64,000 nt of DNA from contig NZ_CP051774.1 of assembly GCF_012913485.1 (NCBI RefSeq), positions 5,766,001 through 5,830,000 on the forward strand, written 5' to 3'. The notes below the pieces were generated by a model that had not been told where the DNA came from, did not search any database, and was given only the letters and a program-made list of their open reading frames with translations. Shown piece after piece: positions 1 to 8,192 of the stretch. The position numbers and the translations under genes were made by a program. Every line of letters begins with the position of its first letter. Positions within the stretch are counted from its first letter, which is position 1. The stretch comes from Luteolibacter luteus. Lineage in GTDB: Bacteria > Verrucomicrobiota > Verrucomicrobiia > Verrucomicrobiales > Akkermansiaceae.

Positions 1-524
1 GCGGGATCGAAGGCGCTCAATTTTAGCTCCTTGTAGAGTAGGGCGATGATTCCGGCATTGAAGAGCAGGACGCCGCCATTCACTGCCGCGGCACGGGGCA
101 ATTCGAAGGAGCCGATCTTTACCGTATCGAGCGGGGTGAACTCGATTGCCCCGTAGAGCACGCAACCGGGATCGAGGTCCACGTGGTTGGCGGCCTGCAC
201 GATCAGCACCAGGCCGATCGCGAAGAGGGTGGTGAAGACCACACCCATGGCGGCGCCACGGTCGACATTGGCAAAGCGGCCGATCCATTGAGTGAAGATT
301 GCCGTGAGTACTCCGGTGATCGCCGCGCCGAGGAACATCGGGAGGCTGGCGCGGCTGCCGCCGACGAGGAAGGCGATGGCCAAGCCGGGAAGCACGGCAT
401 GGCTGATGGCATCTCCCATCATGCTCATTTTCCGCAGCACGAGGAAGCAGCCCGGCAGGGCGCAAGCCATCGCGCAGAGCACGCCGGTGACCACGATCCA
501 GGTGTCGATGGAAGTCCAGTTCAC
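1..524 (-). CDS. Metal ABC transporter permease, second subunit (YtgD/MntB-like), 3' end outside window
   Basis: This is an ABC-3 family integral membrane permease (ZnuB/MntB/YtgD type) that should form the manganese, iron or zinc channel with the permease encoded just upstream. The visible 174 residues show the family N-terminus: hydrophobic helix, then an L-R-K-x-S-M-M-G-D-A-I-S-H motif followed by A-V-L-P-G, matching the equivalent L-R-K-R-S-L-M-G-D motif of its neighbour. The start is GTG at 524-522. It overlaps the neighbour's TGA stop in the sequence GTGA, a classic sign of translational coupling. The reading frame is still open at position 1, so the C-terminal part lies outside the window. 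It is the last visible gene of a minus-strand operon that begins at 4403. The substrate is inferred from the binding protein, not from this subunit. Confidence 0.9.
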   Translation of the reverse strand, partial: MNWTSIDTWIVVTGVLCAMACALPGCFLVLRKMSMMGDAISHAVLPGLAIAFLVGGSRASLPMFLGAAITGVLTAIFTQWIGRFANVDRGAAMGVVFTTLFAIGLVLIVQAANHVDLDPGCVLYGAIEFTPLDTVKIGSFELPRAAAVNGGVLLFNAGIIALLYKELKLSAFDP

Positions 525-1843
525 AAGCGGTGGGGGCTCGCCGGCACCTGGGTGCGGCTGGCTAGTTCGGTTTCGAGTTCGCGGACCATTTCAGATCCCA
601 GGATGTGCTCCACGAGATCGGCATCCCGATCGACATGGCTGGGGGCGATATCGGCGTGGCGGATCAGATAGAGTTCCCAGAGGCGGTGGTTCCGGGTGAT
701 GCGGGCGGCCTCGCCGAAGCCGGACTCGGAGAGGTGAATCATGCTCCGATCCGTGGGGGCTTCGAGATGATCTTCCTTGCGGGCGTGGGAGAGCTCGCGG
801 GCAAGCTGGTGCGGTGTCCAACTGCGGTGCTCCAGCAACTCGGTGCGGGAGACGGGATCATTCACTGGAGGCCGTGATCTCGACTCCAGGATTTCGTAGG
901 CCGCACGCAGCAGGTGCTGGCGGCCGACGCGGCGCTGGAGACGACGTTGATCGAGCCACCGCGGCAGCACGCCGCGGGTGGTGCCGAAGATCATGCTGAC
1001 GGTGAAAATGGAGGCGGCGGTAAGCACGATCAGCGCGCCCGCGGGAAGGTCGGTAAGCAAGGCGCTGATCGAGGCACCGAGCCAGCCGCTGATGCCGCCA
1101 ATCACTGCGGAGAGGATGAGCATCACGGGCAGGCGCTCCGTCCAGAAGCGTGCTGCAGCCGCAGGGATGATCAGGAAAGCGATCACCAGGATGAGGCCGA
1201 CGGCTTGCAAGCCGACGACGGTGACCGCGGTGACGAGAGCCAGCAGGATGCCGTCTAACAAAAGCACGGGCCATCCTTCCGAAGCTGCGAAGGCCTGATC
1301 GAAGCAAAGCACGGTAAGCTCCTTGATCAGCAGGATTACCGCAACGGCCGAGAGCACGGAGACCACAGCGATAACGATGAAGTCACCGGAGACCATGGAG
1401 GCCGTCTTGCCATAGATGAAGGATTCCAAGCCCGCCGCGTTTGGAAGACTCTGCACCATTCGCAGGATGGCGGTACCGGCGCCGAAGAAGACACTCAGTA
1501 CGAAGCCCATCGCCACGTCATCGCGGAGCCGGGTGGTGCGGATGATCGCCAGCATGACCGCCACGCCAGCCAGACCGGAAAGGGTGGCCCCGGTGAGCAG
1601 GATGCCGAGGCTTTTTCCTCCGCCGGCCATGGAGGTGCCGAGGGCGAAGGCGATGCCGATGCCCGGCAGCGTGGCATGGGAAAGGACATCGCCCATCAGC
1701 GAGCGCTTCCGCAGCAGCAAGAAGGCGCCGACCAATCCGGCACCGATGCCGAGCAGGGTGGTCGCGAGAACGACGAGCCGGGTGTTGTAGCTTTCCAGCA
1801 TCAGCACCTCGCGGAGTTCGTCGATGGATGGCAGTCCGCTCAT
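521..1843 (-). CDS. Metal ABC transporter permease fused to a DtxR-like C-terminal domain (YtgCR-like)
   Basis: Residues 1 to about 290 are an ABC-3 permease with about eight hydrophobic segments and the signature L-L-R-K-R-S-L-M-G-D-V-L-S-H. Such permeases are usually about 280 residues, but this one has 440. The last 140 residues align by eye with the DtxR/MntR-type regulator at 4537: a winged-helix-like stretch, then L-S-E-S-G, then R-N-H-R-L-W-E-L and D-L-V-E-H. His386, Glu390, Asp409, Glu412 and His413 fall where DtxR-family metal ligands lie. In Chlamydia, YtgCR has the same permease-repressor fusion and the repressor part is released by cleavage (established there, only inferred here). 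It is 6 bp downstream of the ATPase gene and overlaps the next permease by 4 bp. Whether the C-domain binds DNA or only senses metal cannot be read from the sequence. Confidence 0.9.
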   Translation of the reverse strand: MSGLPSIDELREVLMLESYNTRLVVLATTLLGIGAGLVGAFLLLRKRSLMGDVLSHATLPGIGIAFALGTSMAGGGKSLGILLTGATLSGLAGVAVMLAIIRTTRLRDDVAMGFVLSVFFGAGTAILRMVQSLPNAAGLESFIYGKTASMVSGDFIVIAVVSVLSAVAVILLIKELTVLCFDQAFAASEGWPVLLLDGILLALVTAVTVVGLQAVGLILVIAFLIIPAAAARFWTERLPVMLILSAVIGGISGWLGASISALLTDLPAGALIVLTAASIFTVSMIFGTTRGVLPRWLDQRRLQRRVGRQHLLRAAYEILESRSRPPVNDPVSRTELLEHRSWTPHQLARELSHARKEDHLEAPTDRSMIHLSESGFGEAARITRNHRLWELYLIRHADIAPSHVDRDADLVEHILGSEMVRELETELASRTQVPASPHRL

Positions 1844-1849
1844 GATGGC

Positions 1850-2620
1850 TCAGCGACGGCGAATGGCTTCGGCAGCATGGTCCAGCAAGGACAGGCGGCC
1901 ACCGTAGGTTTTCTTCAGGTTTTCGTCGGTGAAGACTTCATCAGTCGGGCCGGACGCCACGACGCGCATGTTCAGCATCACGACCCAATCGAAGTATTGG
2001 GCCACGGTGGCGAGATCATGGTGGACCACTAGGCAGGTGCGCCCGCGCTGGCGGAGTTCCTTGAGGAGCTCGATGATCGCTTGCTCGGTCGCGGCATCCA
2101 CCGCGGCGAAGGGCTCGTCCATGAAATAGACTTTCGCATCTTGGGCGAGGGCGCGGGCCAGGAAGACACGCTGCTGCTGACCGCCCGAGAGCTGGCTGAT
2201 CTGGCGCTGCGCGAGGTGGGCGATGCCGACTTTCTCCAAGGCTGCCATCGCCGCGGCGCGCTCTTTTTTCCCGACGCGGCGGAGCCAGCCGAGCTTCCGA
2301 TAGGTGCCCATGGCGACCACGTCCAAGGCGGAAACGGGGAAGTCCCAATCGACGCTTTCGCGCTGCGGGACATAGGCCACCAGATGGCGGTTCTCGCGGT
2401 AGGGCTTCCCGTAGACGTGTGCCCAGCCGGAAGTCTTCGGGATGAGATCGAGGCATGCCTTGATGAGGGTGCTCTTGCCCGCGCCATTCGGGCCCACGAT
2501 GCCCACGAGCTTGCCCTCGGGGATATTCAGATCGACGTCCCAGACGACCGGCTTGCGCTGGTAGGCCACGGTGAGGTCGTGGATGGTGAGAGGGAAGTCG
2601 GGTGGATGCTCGTGCTGCAT
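1850..2620 (-). CDS. Metal ABC transporter ATP-binding protein (MntB/ZnuC/YtgB-like)
   Basis: This cytoplasmic ATPase energises the metal transporter. All motifs are present in its 256 residues: Walker A G-P-N-G-A-G-K-S at residues 43-50, the ABC signature L-S-G-G-Q-Q-Q-R, Walker B V-Y-F-M-D-E-P followed by the D-loop, and the H-loop histidine in V-V-H-H-D. Length and motif order are those of the Mn/Zn/Fe subfamily, including the tyrosine-rich segment V-A-Y-V-P-Q-R near the Q-loop. It lies between the beta-barrel gene (11 bp upstream) and the permease fusion (6 bp downstream), so it is almost certainly co-transcribed. Specificity comes from the binding protein at 3420-4403. Confidence 0.95.
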   Translation of the reverse strand: MQHEHPPDFPLTIHDLTVAYQRKPVVWDVDLNIPEGKLVGIVGPNGAGKSTLIKACLDLIPKTSGWAHVYGKPYRENRHLVAYVPQRESVDWDFPVSALDVVAMGTYRKLGWLRRVGKKERAAAMAALEKVGIAHLAQRQISQLSGGQQQRVFLARALAQDAKVYFMDEPFAAVDAATEQAIIELLKELRQRGRTCLVVHHDLATVAQYFDWVVMLNMRVVASGPTDEVFTDENLKKTYGGRLSLLDHAAEAIRRR

Positions 2621-2631
2621 GGCCGGAAAGT

Positions 2632-3411
2632 TCAGAAGCGGACGGTGAAGCCCGAAAAGAGGCCGAGGTCTTCGGCGTCGTCATTGAGAGCCACCTGCGT
2701 GCCACAATCTAGCATCAGGTTGGAATGGAGCGAGTACGTCATGCCGCCCGAGGCGTAGGCCTCATAGCGGTCCTCGCCGAGGACGCCGACGTATTCGATG
2801 AAACAGCCCCATTTTTCCGTGAGATCGAAGCCGAGGACGGCGGTGTGGACGAATTCAAAATCGGAGCTGCCGGTGCCATCGTCCACGTAATCCAGCTCTG
2901 CCATGAGGCCGAGCCCCAGGCCCTCGCTCAGATCCATGGAGAAGGGGATGATGAGGCCGCCTTCCCACTGGTCATTGCTGAGGCTGGTGCCGGTGGGAAT
3001 CTTCACGAAGGGAAAGAGAGCCAGCGCGGTCTCGCCACCATCATTGCCCCACAGGTTCCACTTGTAGCGCAGGGTGACATCGCCGAAACCCTCGGCATCG
3101 CCCGCGGGTCCCGCGTTGTTTTCCCAGATGTAGGAATCGAAGACGATCTGGAGGTCGCTGCAATCGGTTAGGCCCACCTTGAAGTTGGTGGACAGCGCCG
3201 TGTAGACATCGTTCCTGCGCTCACGGCGCCAATCGAAGAGGCTGGCCTCGATCTGGATGTGCCCCGCATCGACGGTGATGGGGCTCTCCGTGGTGTCGGG
3301 GCGATCGGGGGAGAGCTCGCGGAGTTGGTCCGCGTGAACGGGATTGAAGAGATTGTGAGCGGCGAGGGGGAGGGATGTTAGAAGGAACGGAAGGACGATG
3401 AGAGTCTTCAT
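2632..3411 (-). CDS. Outer-membrane beta-barrel protein within the metal-transport operon
   Basis: This is a predicted exported protein of 259 residues. It starts with a Sec signal peptide ([11 protein letters not shown], cleavage after L-A-A-H), followed by alternating beta-strand patterns with aromatic strand ends and a C-terminal F-T-V-R-F, an outer-membrane barrel signature. The segment D-R-P-D-T-T-E-S-P resembles the transporter/MetA-pathway barrel family (PF13557-like), by recognition only. A GTG at 3423 would overlap the lipoprotein gene's stop as GTGA, but the ATG at 3411 directly precedes a clean signal peptide and is preferred. It sits between the binding-protein and ATPase genes, so it may be the outer-membrane entry route for the same metal. 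That role is inference. Confidence 0.8.
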   Translation of the reverse strand: MKTLIVLPFLLTSLPLAAHNLFNPVHADQLRELSPDRPDTTESPITVDAGHIQIEASLFDWRRERRNDVYTALSTNFKVGLTDCSDLQIVFDSYIWENNAGPAGDAEGFGDVTLRYKWNLWGNDGGETALALFPFVKIPTGTSLSNDQWEGGLIIPFSMDLSEGLGLGLMAELDYVDDGTGSSDFEFVHTAVLGFDLTEKWGCFIEYVGVLGEDRYEAYASGGMTYSLHSNLMLDCGTQVALNDDAEDLGLFSGFTVRF

Positions 3412-3419
3412 GGCAGGGG

Positions 3420-4403
3420 TCACTTCAGCTTGCCATTCAGGCCTTTCTCGGGGGCGTTTCCACCAAGCGCGCGGGTGATCAGCGTGACATTATGATCGAT
3501 CATGCCGATGTAGGTTCCTTCATAGGTGCCCGCGGTGCCCATGGCATCGGAGAAGAGTTCACCGCCGATCTTCACTTGATGCCCCTTGGCCTTGGCTCCT
3601 TCCACGAGGGCCTCCACCGATTTGCGGGGAACGGAGCTTTCCACGAAGACCGCGGGGATCTGGCGGGCGACGATGAAATCCACCAGCTGATTGATGTCCT
3701 TCAGGCCGGCTTCGGATTCGGTGCTGATGCCTTGGATACCGCGGACTTCCAGACCATAGGCGCGGGCCATGTAGTTGAAGGCATCGTGCGCGGTTACCAG
3801 GACGCGCTGCTTTTCCGGGATGCTGGCGAGGCTGGTGCGCGCATAGTCATCGAGCTTCTTAAGCTCGGCGGTGTAGGTGGCGGCGCGCTCCTTGTATTCC
3901 GCCTCGTGAGCGGGATCGAACTTCGCGAGCGATCCGGCGATGTCGCCTGCGGCATTGGTCCAGCCGGTGACGTCCATCCAGACGTGGGGATCATAGTGTT
4001 CCGGGGAGACGCTCATGACGTAGCTACCCTGCTCGCGAATGGAATCGGTGACGGCGTGAACCGGCTTTCCGGAGCCGGCGATCTTGACGAAGATATCCGT
4101 CATCTTTCCTTCGAGCATCAGGCCATTGTAGAAGACGATGTCCGCGGCCTGGAGTTTCTTCACGTCGGAAGCGGTGGGCTTGTAGAGGTGGGGATCCACG
4201 CCTTCGCCGATCAGGTTTTCCACCTTCACGCGCTCTCCACCGATCTGCCCCACGACGTCACCGATCATCGCGACGGTGGTGACGACCCTTGCCTTGCCGT
4301 CACTTGCAGCGGCTCCAGCGGAAGAGGATTTTCCGCAGGAAGAGAGGACTAGGCTGCCGATCGCGGCGAGAGCAAGGGAACCGAGGCGTGGGAACGCGGA
4401 CAT
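3420..4403 (-). CDS. Manganese/iron-type ABC transporter substrate-binding lipoprotein (MntA/PsaA/YtgA-like)
   Basis: This cluster A-I metal-binding protein delivers the ion to the permeases. Residues 1-22 are a lipoprotein signal peptide with lipobox L-S-S-C (Cys23). Four metal ligands are recognisable by comparison with PsaA/MntC: His72 (D-P-H-L-Y-K-P), His140 (Y-D-P-H-V-W-M-D), Glu255 (V-F-V-E-S-S-V) and Asp286 (G-E-L-F-S-D-A). Glutamate as third ligand is typical of the Mn/Fe members, while zinc-specific members have histidine there. It is the first gene of the operon, divergent from the DtxR regulator. Its start is followed upstream by an inverted repeat at 4412-4431 that could be the operator. 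Manganese is favoured over iron or zinc, but this is an inference from the ligand set. Confidence 0.92.
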   Translation of the reverse strand: MSAFPRLGSLALAAIGSLVLSSCGKSSSAGAAASDGKARVVTTVAMIGDVVGQIGGERVKVENLIGEGVDPHLYKPTASDVKKLQAADIVFYNGLMLEGKMTDIFVKIAGSGKPVHAVTDSIREQGSYVMSVSPEHYDPHVWMDVTGWTNAAGDIAGSLAKFDPAHEAEYKERAATYTAELKKLDDYARTSLASIPEKQRVLVTAHDAFNYMARAYGLEVRGIQGISTESEAGLKDINQLVDFIVARQIPAVFVESSVPRKSVEALVEGAKAKGHQVKIGGELFSDAMGTAGTYEGTYIGMIDHNVTLITRALGGNAPEKGLNGKLK

Positions 4404-4411
4404 GTCGGCAA

Positions 4412-4431
4412 TTCAAATCCTGTATTTTGAA
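4412..4431. promoter_or_regulatory. Imperfect inverted repeat, candidate metal-regulator operator
   Basis: The arms TTCAAA (4412-4417) and TTTGAA (4426-4431) are separated by 8 bases in the divergent region between the metal transporter operon and the DtxR-type regulator. The repeat starts 8 bp before the ATG of the binding-protein gene and overlaps where its ribosome-binding site would be. DtxR-family regulators bind palindromes of about this size near the genes they control, but the sequence does not match a consensus I can name. Confidence 0.4.
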
Positions 4432-4536
4432 TAGTCAAAAAGAAAAAACGGAAAACTCCAAACGAGCGTCTCCAATCCACGGCAAAGCGGCCTTTTCTCG
4501 ACTTTGATTCTTCGAAATCTACGATCCACCGCAGCA

Positions 4537-5199
4537 ATGCCATCCAGCACGGTAGAGGACTATTTGAAGGCGATCCACCGCTTGGCGGAGACGGGTGGCG
4601 AGGGGGAGCTTGTGGCCGTGGGGAAGGTGGCCTCACATCTGGGGCTGACGCCGGGAACGGCGACCACGATGATGAAGCACCTCGAAAAAGAGGGCTATGT
4701 GGAGTACTCGCCGCGCAAGGGAGTACTGCTCACGGAGAAGGGCCTGCGGGCGGCGAAGCAGGTGCTGCGGCGTCACCGGTTGATCGAGCTTTTCCTGGTG
4801 GAGGTCATGAAGCTCGACTGGTCCGAGGTCCATGAAGAGGCGGAGATCCTGGAGCACGCCTTCTCAGACCGACTGGTAGAGCGCATCGATGAGATGCTGG
4901 GACGTCCGGCGCATGATCCGCATGGCGATCCGATCCCGGATGCCCAAGGCGTGGTGGCACAAGACTCGGACCTGCGCCCGCTGAGCGGCTGCGGGGTGGG
5001 GGCTTACCGGCTGGTGCGGGTGACGCGCCATGAACCGGGGTTCCTGCTCTGGCTGCAGGAGCATGGCCTGCGTCCGGGGGTGGAACTCATCGTGAAAGAG
5101 CGCGATGAGATGGCGGGGATTGCCACGCTGAAAGTCGGTGAGGCAGTGGAGTTGGTAACTGTGGGTGAAGCGGTGGCTTCCTCGCTGCTCGTTCGATAA
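4537..5199 (+). CDS. DtxR/MntR-family metal-dependent transcriptional regulator
   Basis: This cytoplasmic metal-sensing repressor probably controls the divergent transporter operon. The ATG at 4537 is chosen over 4504 because it gives the family start T-V-E-D-Y-L-K-A-I. Residues 1-65 are the winged helix-turn-helix (G-L-T-P-G-T-A-T-T-M-M-K-H-L), residues 66-135 the metal-binding and dimerisation helices, and about 140-220 an FeoA/SH3-like C-terminal domain. By alignment with DtxR, His80, Glu84, His99, Glu103, Glu106 and His107 occupy metal-site positions. The DtxR cysteine is replaced by glutamate, as in manganese-sensing MntR proteins, but the MntR Glu11 position is lysine here. Its closest local relative is the C-terminal domain of the permease at 521-1843. 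Confidence 0.92.
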   Translation: MPSSTVEDYLKAIHRLAETGGEGELVAVGKVASHLGLTPGTATTMMKHLEKEGYVEYSPRKGVLLTEKGLRAAKQVLRRHRLIELFLVEVMKLDWSEVHEEAEILEHAFSDRLVERIDEMLGRPAHDPHGDPIPDAQGVVAQDSDLRPLSGCGVGAYRLVRVTRHEPGFLLWLQEHGLRPGVELIVKERDEMAGIATLKVGEAVELVTVGEAVASSLLVR

Positions 5200-5217
5200 T
5201 CACGAGTCGCCCTGCCG

Positions 5218-5748
5218 ATGGGAAATTTTTACACGCAGCTGTGGGTCACGGATTCGAGCACGGAGGCGTGTGCGGAGCTGATGAAAAGCCTGGGGCGGCG
5301 GTCGGTGATCGGGCCCTCGCACCGGCACCTGACGCCGATCTTTGACTCTGCTTCCGACCAACAGGATTTACGGGAGATCGATAGCCTTGCGCTGACCGCC
5401 TCGAAGGAAACGGGGAAGTGGGCGATCGGGATCTTGAATCACGATGATGACCACCTGCTGCTGCGCATCTTCCACAATGGCGAGGAACGGGAGCATATGG
5501 CGGCAGGATTTTTCGGTTGCCTGGATACCGCGGGAAGCCGGGACCTGTGTTCCGCTTTCAGGCCAAAGGCTTCCGAGCTACTTGTGACGCTCGCCTTGAT
5601 CCGACCCCGGCTTTTCCAGATCGGCCGGCATGCGAGGCTGGCACGGATCCTCGACATTCCGGAATGGAGCGTGGGTGCGGGATATCGCTACATCCAGCGC
5701 GGGGAACTGGATGACTGCCCCGAGGCTGCCGGGTTTGTCCGCACTTGA
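5218..5748 (+). CDS. Hypothetical protein
   Basis: This 176-residue soluble protein has no signal peptide or membrane segment. It starts 18 bp after the DtxR-type regulator, so it may be co-transcribed with it. The N-terminus (M-G-N-F-Y-T-Q-L-W-V) and the middle (W-A-I-G-I-L-N-H-D-D-D-H-L-L-L) look like a mixed alpha/beta fold. The C-terminal third is basic and helical. I do not recognise the family. The ORF ends only 7 bp before the convergent end of the GH172 gene, leaving no space for a separate terminator. Codon use and length support a real gene, but no function is proposed. Confidence 0.75.
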   Translation: MGNFYTQLWVTDSSTEACAELMKSLGRRSVIGPSHRHLTPIFDSASDQQDLREIDSLALTASKETGKWAIGILNHDDDHLLLRIFHNGEEREHMAAGFFGCLDTAGSRDLCSAFRPKASELLVTLALIRPRLFQIGRHARLARILDIPEWSVGAGYRYIQRGELDDCPEAAGFVRT

Positions 5749-5755
5749 GCGTGCG

Positions 5756-7801
5756 TCACTCGATCTGGAAGGAGTCGATGCCGAGGTAGTAGCGGTAGTC
5801 CTTCGAATCAGGATTGGCTCCGCTGACTTGGACTTTGATCCGATACCTGCCGTCCACCGGGGTGAAGCTGCCGAGGGATAGTCTTTCGGCGGGAACGACG
5901 TCCGGGGCGTAGCCGTCGAAGCTGTTCTTCGAGGTCTGTCCGTTCACGGTGAAGCGCAGGATGCCGTAATCGCGTGCCCGGGTGGCTGTGATGAAGAGTT
6001 CGTGCGGCTTTGCGTCGGGCGCGGGGACTTGCAGGGTGATGAAGTCGCCGACCTTGGTGCCGCGGACGAGGAGTTGCTTGCCGCGGCTCCAGAGGCCGAT
6101 GCCGAAGACGCGCATGTCCTGCGTTTCATGGACGAGTCCAGGCGTGCTGGCGATGATCTCCTGTGACTCGGCATCGATAACGCCGGGGAAGCCGGCGGGC
6201 TCGCGCCGGGCGTCCTCAAGCGTGGGGATGCGAGCGGTGGCGCTTGTGGGATCCGGTGGGTGCAGGGACTTGTTGCCCGGGAAGGCATACCAGCGTGCGG
6301 TCGCAGCGTAGCCGAGGCGGGTGGGCGCCCATGACATGAGCTCCAAGTCGAAATCGAGCGACTCGCGGAAGGGGATGCCATCGAGACTGCGGCTGCGCGA
6401 CATGATGTTGTGGCCCAGGGTCTGCGGATCGTCCACGCGGGTGAGATTCGCCCAAGGGGTCTGCATGTTCAGGCGCGGGGCGAAGGAGTAACCGTAGTAG
6501 TCCTCCGTGCCGGTGCCGAAGTGGGAAGGAAAGGTCTCGCCATCGACGGTGATCTTTTCATCGCCCTCGCCATACCAGGTGGGGACTTCATTGAAGAGGG
6601 CGAGGGTATCCCCGGCATAGACGCCGCGACCGGAGATACGCGCGAAATTCCACTCTCTAACAGGCGGGGTGCGCATGCCAGCCTCGGAATGCCATGCCGT
6701 GTGAAAGTGCATCGAGCGGCCATCCCATTTCCAAGGAGAGGTGCCGGATTGCAGGGAGCCGGAGACGGTTGCGGTGCCGAGATTCTGCAGGGTGATGCTG
6801 CCGGTTTTCTCATAGGGCATGACCCAGCGGCTGGTCATCGTGCCATCCGGGGTGGCGGTATTATGCCAATTGTTCATCGCGTTCACGCCAACGGCGCTGG
6901 CGAAGAAATCGCTGGCAGGGCACCAGACGGTTTCCTCGTCGTCGAAGCGGATCCTTACGATCAGGGAGCGGAGCGCGTGGTCAAGGCCATCGCTCCCAGA
7001 GGAGTCGAGCTTGAAGCGGATGAAGCGCAGGGCGGAGGGGCCGGGTGGCAGCTCGATGGTTTTCTCCGCGTCGGGAGCGAGGGTGAAGTTTCCGGTGGTG
7101 GCGGGTGAAGCGGACTCGTCAGCCGGATGGAGAAGTTGCTCCGAGGCTTTCTCCAGCACGGGGCGGGCGGCTTCGAGGGCCTGTGATGTAAAGCTGCGGA
7201 CGACGCTTCCCTTTGCGTAGCGGCGGTAGTTGATCTGGAAGTAGCGCTTGCCCGCGCTCTTCTCCTCCCAGGTCACCTTGCAACTCTTCGCGTAGGGAAT
7301 GGGCAGCATCATGGTGCTGCCGCCGAGGCCATTTGGCGCGTAGCCCGGATGCGGGGTGAGGAAGGCGAGAGGAAGCTTCAGGTCCGTGCTGAGGAGATCG
7401 AAGGCCGGGAAGCTGAGGGCCGGCTGCTCAGCGCCATCGAGATAAAAGCGGAGCACGCCGCCATCCGGTTTGGTGGAGTCCGTGGTCATCCAGAAGCGGA
7501 CCAGGCAACCGGGGCCATCATCTTCCATGAGAACTTCTTCTTTCCGTCCATCCCGGGTCTCGGTGCGGATGCGGCCGCTGAAGTCGTCATTGGCGAACCA
7601 GCCGTCCTTGTCCTTGGAGATACTACGCCTGTCGTAGCTGCTGGCCTGATGGCAGGTGAACTCCGGCGAGGGCCAGCGTGCGATCGAATCGCGGTCGAGC
7701 ATTTCCCCGATGAGGGAGGCGAATGTGACCTCGGCCGCGAGCGTGGCAGGGAGTGCGACGGCAAGGTAAATGCAAAGGGAGAAGAGGCTGCTACGCTTCA
7801 T
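5756..7801 (-). CDS. DUF2961 / glycoside hydrolase family 172-like secreted protein
   Basis: The start is set at 7801, where M-K-R-S-S-L-F-S-L begins a clean Sec signal peptide (681 residues). The longer ORF back to 8047 has no signal at its start. The body matches the DUF2961 family (now GH172, which includes difructose-anhydride and arabinan-active enzymes). Recognisable pieces include G-P-G-C-L-V-R-F-W-M-T, F-P-S-H-F-G-T-G-T-E-D-Y-Y-G-Y and S-R-S-L-D-G-I-P-F-R. The E-D-Y-Y-G-Y segment is the most conserved part of the family. The last 150 residues look like an extra beta-sandwich that may bind sugar. It is a monocistronic minus-strand gene, convergent with 5218-5748 and divergent from the PEP-CTERM gene at 8193. 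The substrate is unknown. Confidence 0.85.
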   Translation of the reverse strand: MKRSSLFSLCIYLAVALPATLAAEVTFASLIGEMLDRDSIARWPSPEFTCHQASSYDRRSISKDKDGWFANDDFSGRIRTETRDGRKEEVLMEDDGPGCLVRFWMTTDSTKPDGGVLRFYLDGAEQPALSFPAFDLLSTDLKLPLAFLTPHPGYAPNGLGGSTMMLPIPYAKSCKVTWEEKSAGKRYFQINYRRYAKGSVVRSFTSQALEAARPVLEKASEQLLHPADESASPATTGNFTLAPDAEKTIELPPGPSALRFIRFKLDSSGSDGLDHALRSLIVRIRFDDEETVWCPASDFFASAVGVNAMNNWHNTATPDGTMTSRWVMPYEKTGSITLQNLGTATVSGSLQSGTSPWKWDGRSMHFHTAWHSEAGMRTPPVREWNFARISGRGVYAGDTLALFNEVPTWYGEGDEKITVDGETFPSHFGTGTEDYYGYSFAPRLNMQTPWANLTRVDDPQTLGHNIMSRSRSLDGIPFRESLDFDLELMSWAPTRLGYAATARWYAFPGNKSLHPPDPTSATARIPTLEDARREPAGFPGVIDAESQEIIASTPGLVHETQDMRVFGIGLWSRGKQLLVRGTKVGDFITLQVPAPDAKPHELFITATRARDYGILRFTVNGQTSKNSFDGYAPDVVPAERLSLGSFTPVDGRYRIKVQVSGANPDSKDYRYYLGIDSFQIE

Positions 7802-8192
7802 TTCAGGAGTGTAGGAGAAGGAGGGCGGCCTTGAGGAAATCGAAAAGAGGGTGGCCGCAGGATAGCTGTCATGACATGCCGGTAAAATTGTCATGAATCC
7901 GAGTGAGAGGGGCCGATCAGGAGGATTTCTTGGGAGCGAGGACCTCCGCAAGCTGCGACCGCAAAACCGGACATTTGCAGATTGCATGAACTCTAATGGA
8001 TTCGCGTAGATATTCGTAACGCGTTCACGTAGGAGGGAATAGATCAATATACGGGTTCCTACGAAAGTCAGGAGTTTTTAACTAATTGAACTTGTTCTGC
8101 AAAGTTTGCAGGGGCAAAACCGGACATCACCTCGCCGCGCGTCCCCACTTCTCACCGCGCGGTGTCCCACCCCTACACCCCCTGTTCCCCTC
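7802..8192. repeat. Intergenic region with a 14-bp direct repeat and a short inverted repeat
   Basis: This is a 391-bp divergent intergenic region. The sequence GCAAAACCGGACAT occurs at 7961-7974 and again at 8114-8127, 153 bp apart on the same strand. Inverted arms CGTAGGA (8028-8034) and TCCTACG (8057-8063) lie between the copies. The second copy is 66 bp before the start of the choice-of-anchor A gene. These could be regulator-binding sites for that gene, but no known consensus was recognised and no clear -35/-10 pair was seen. Confidence 0.4.
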
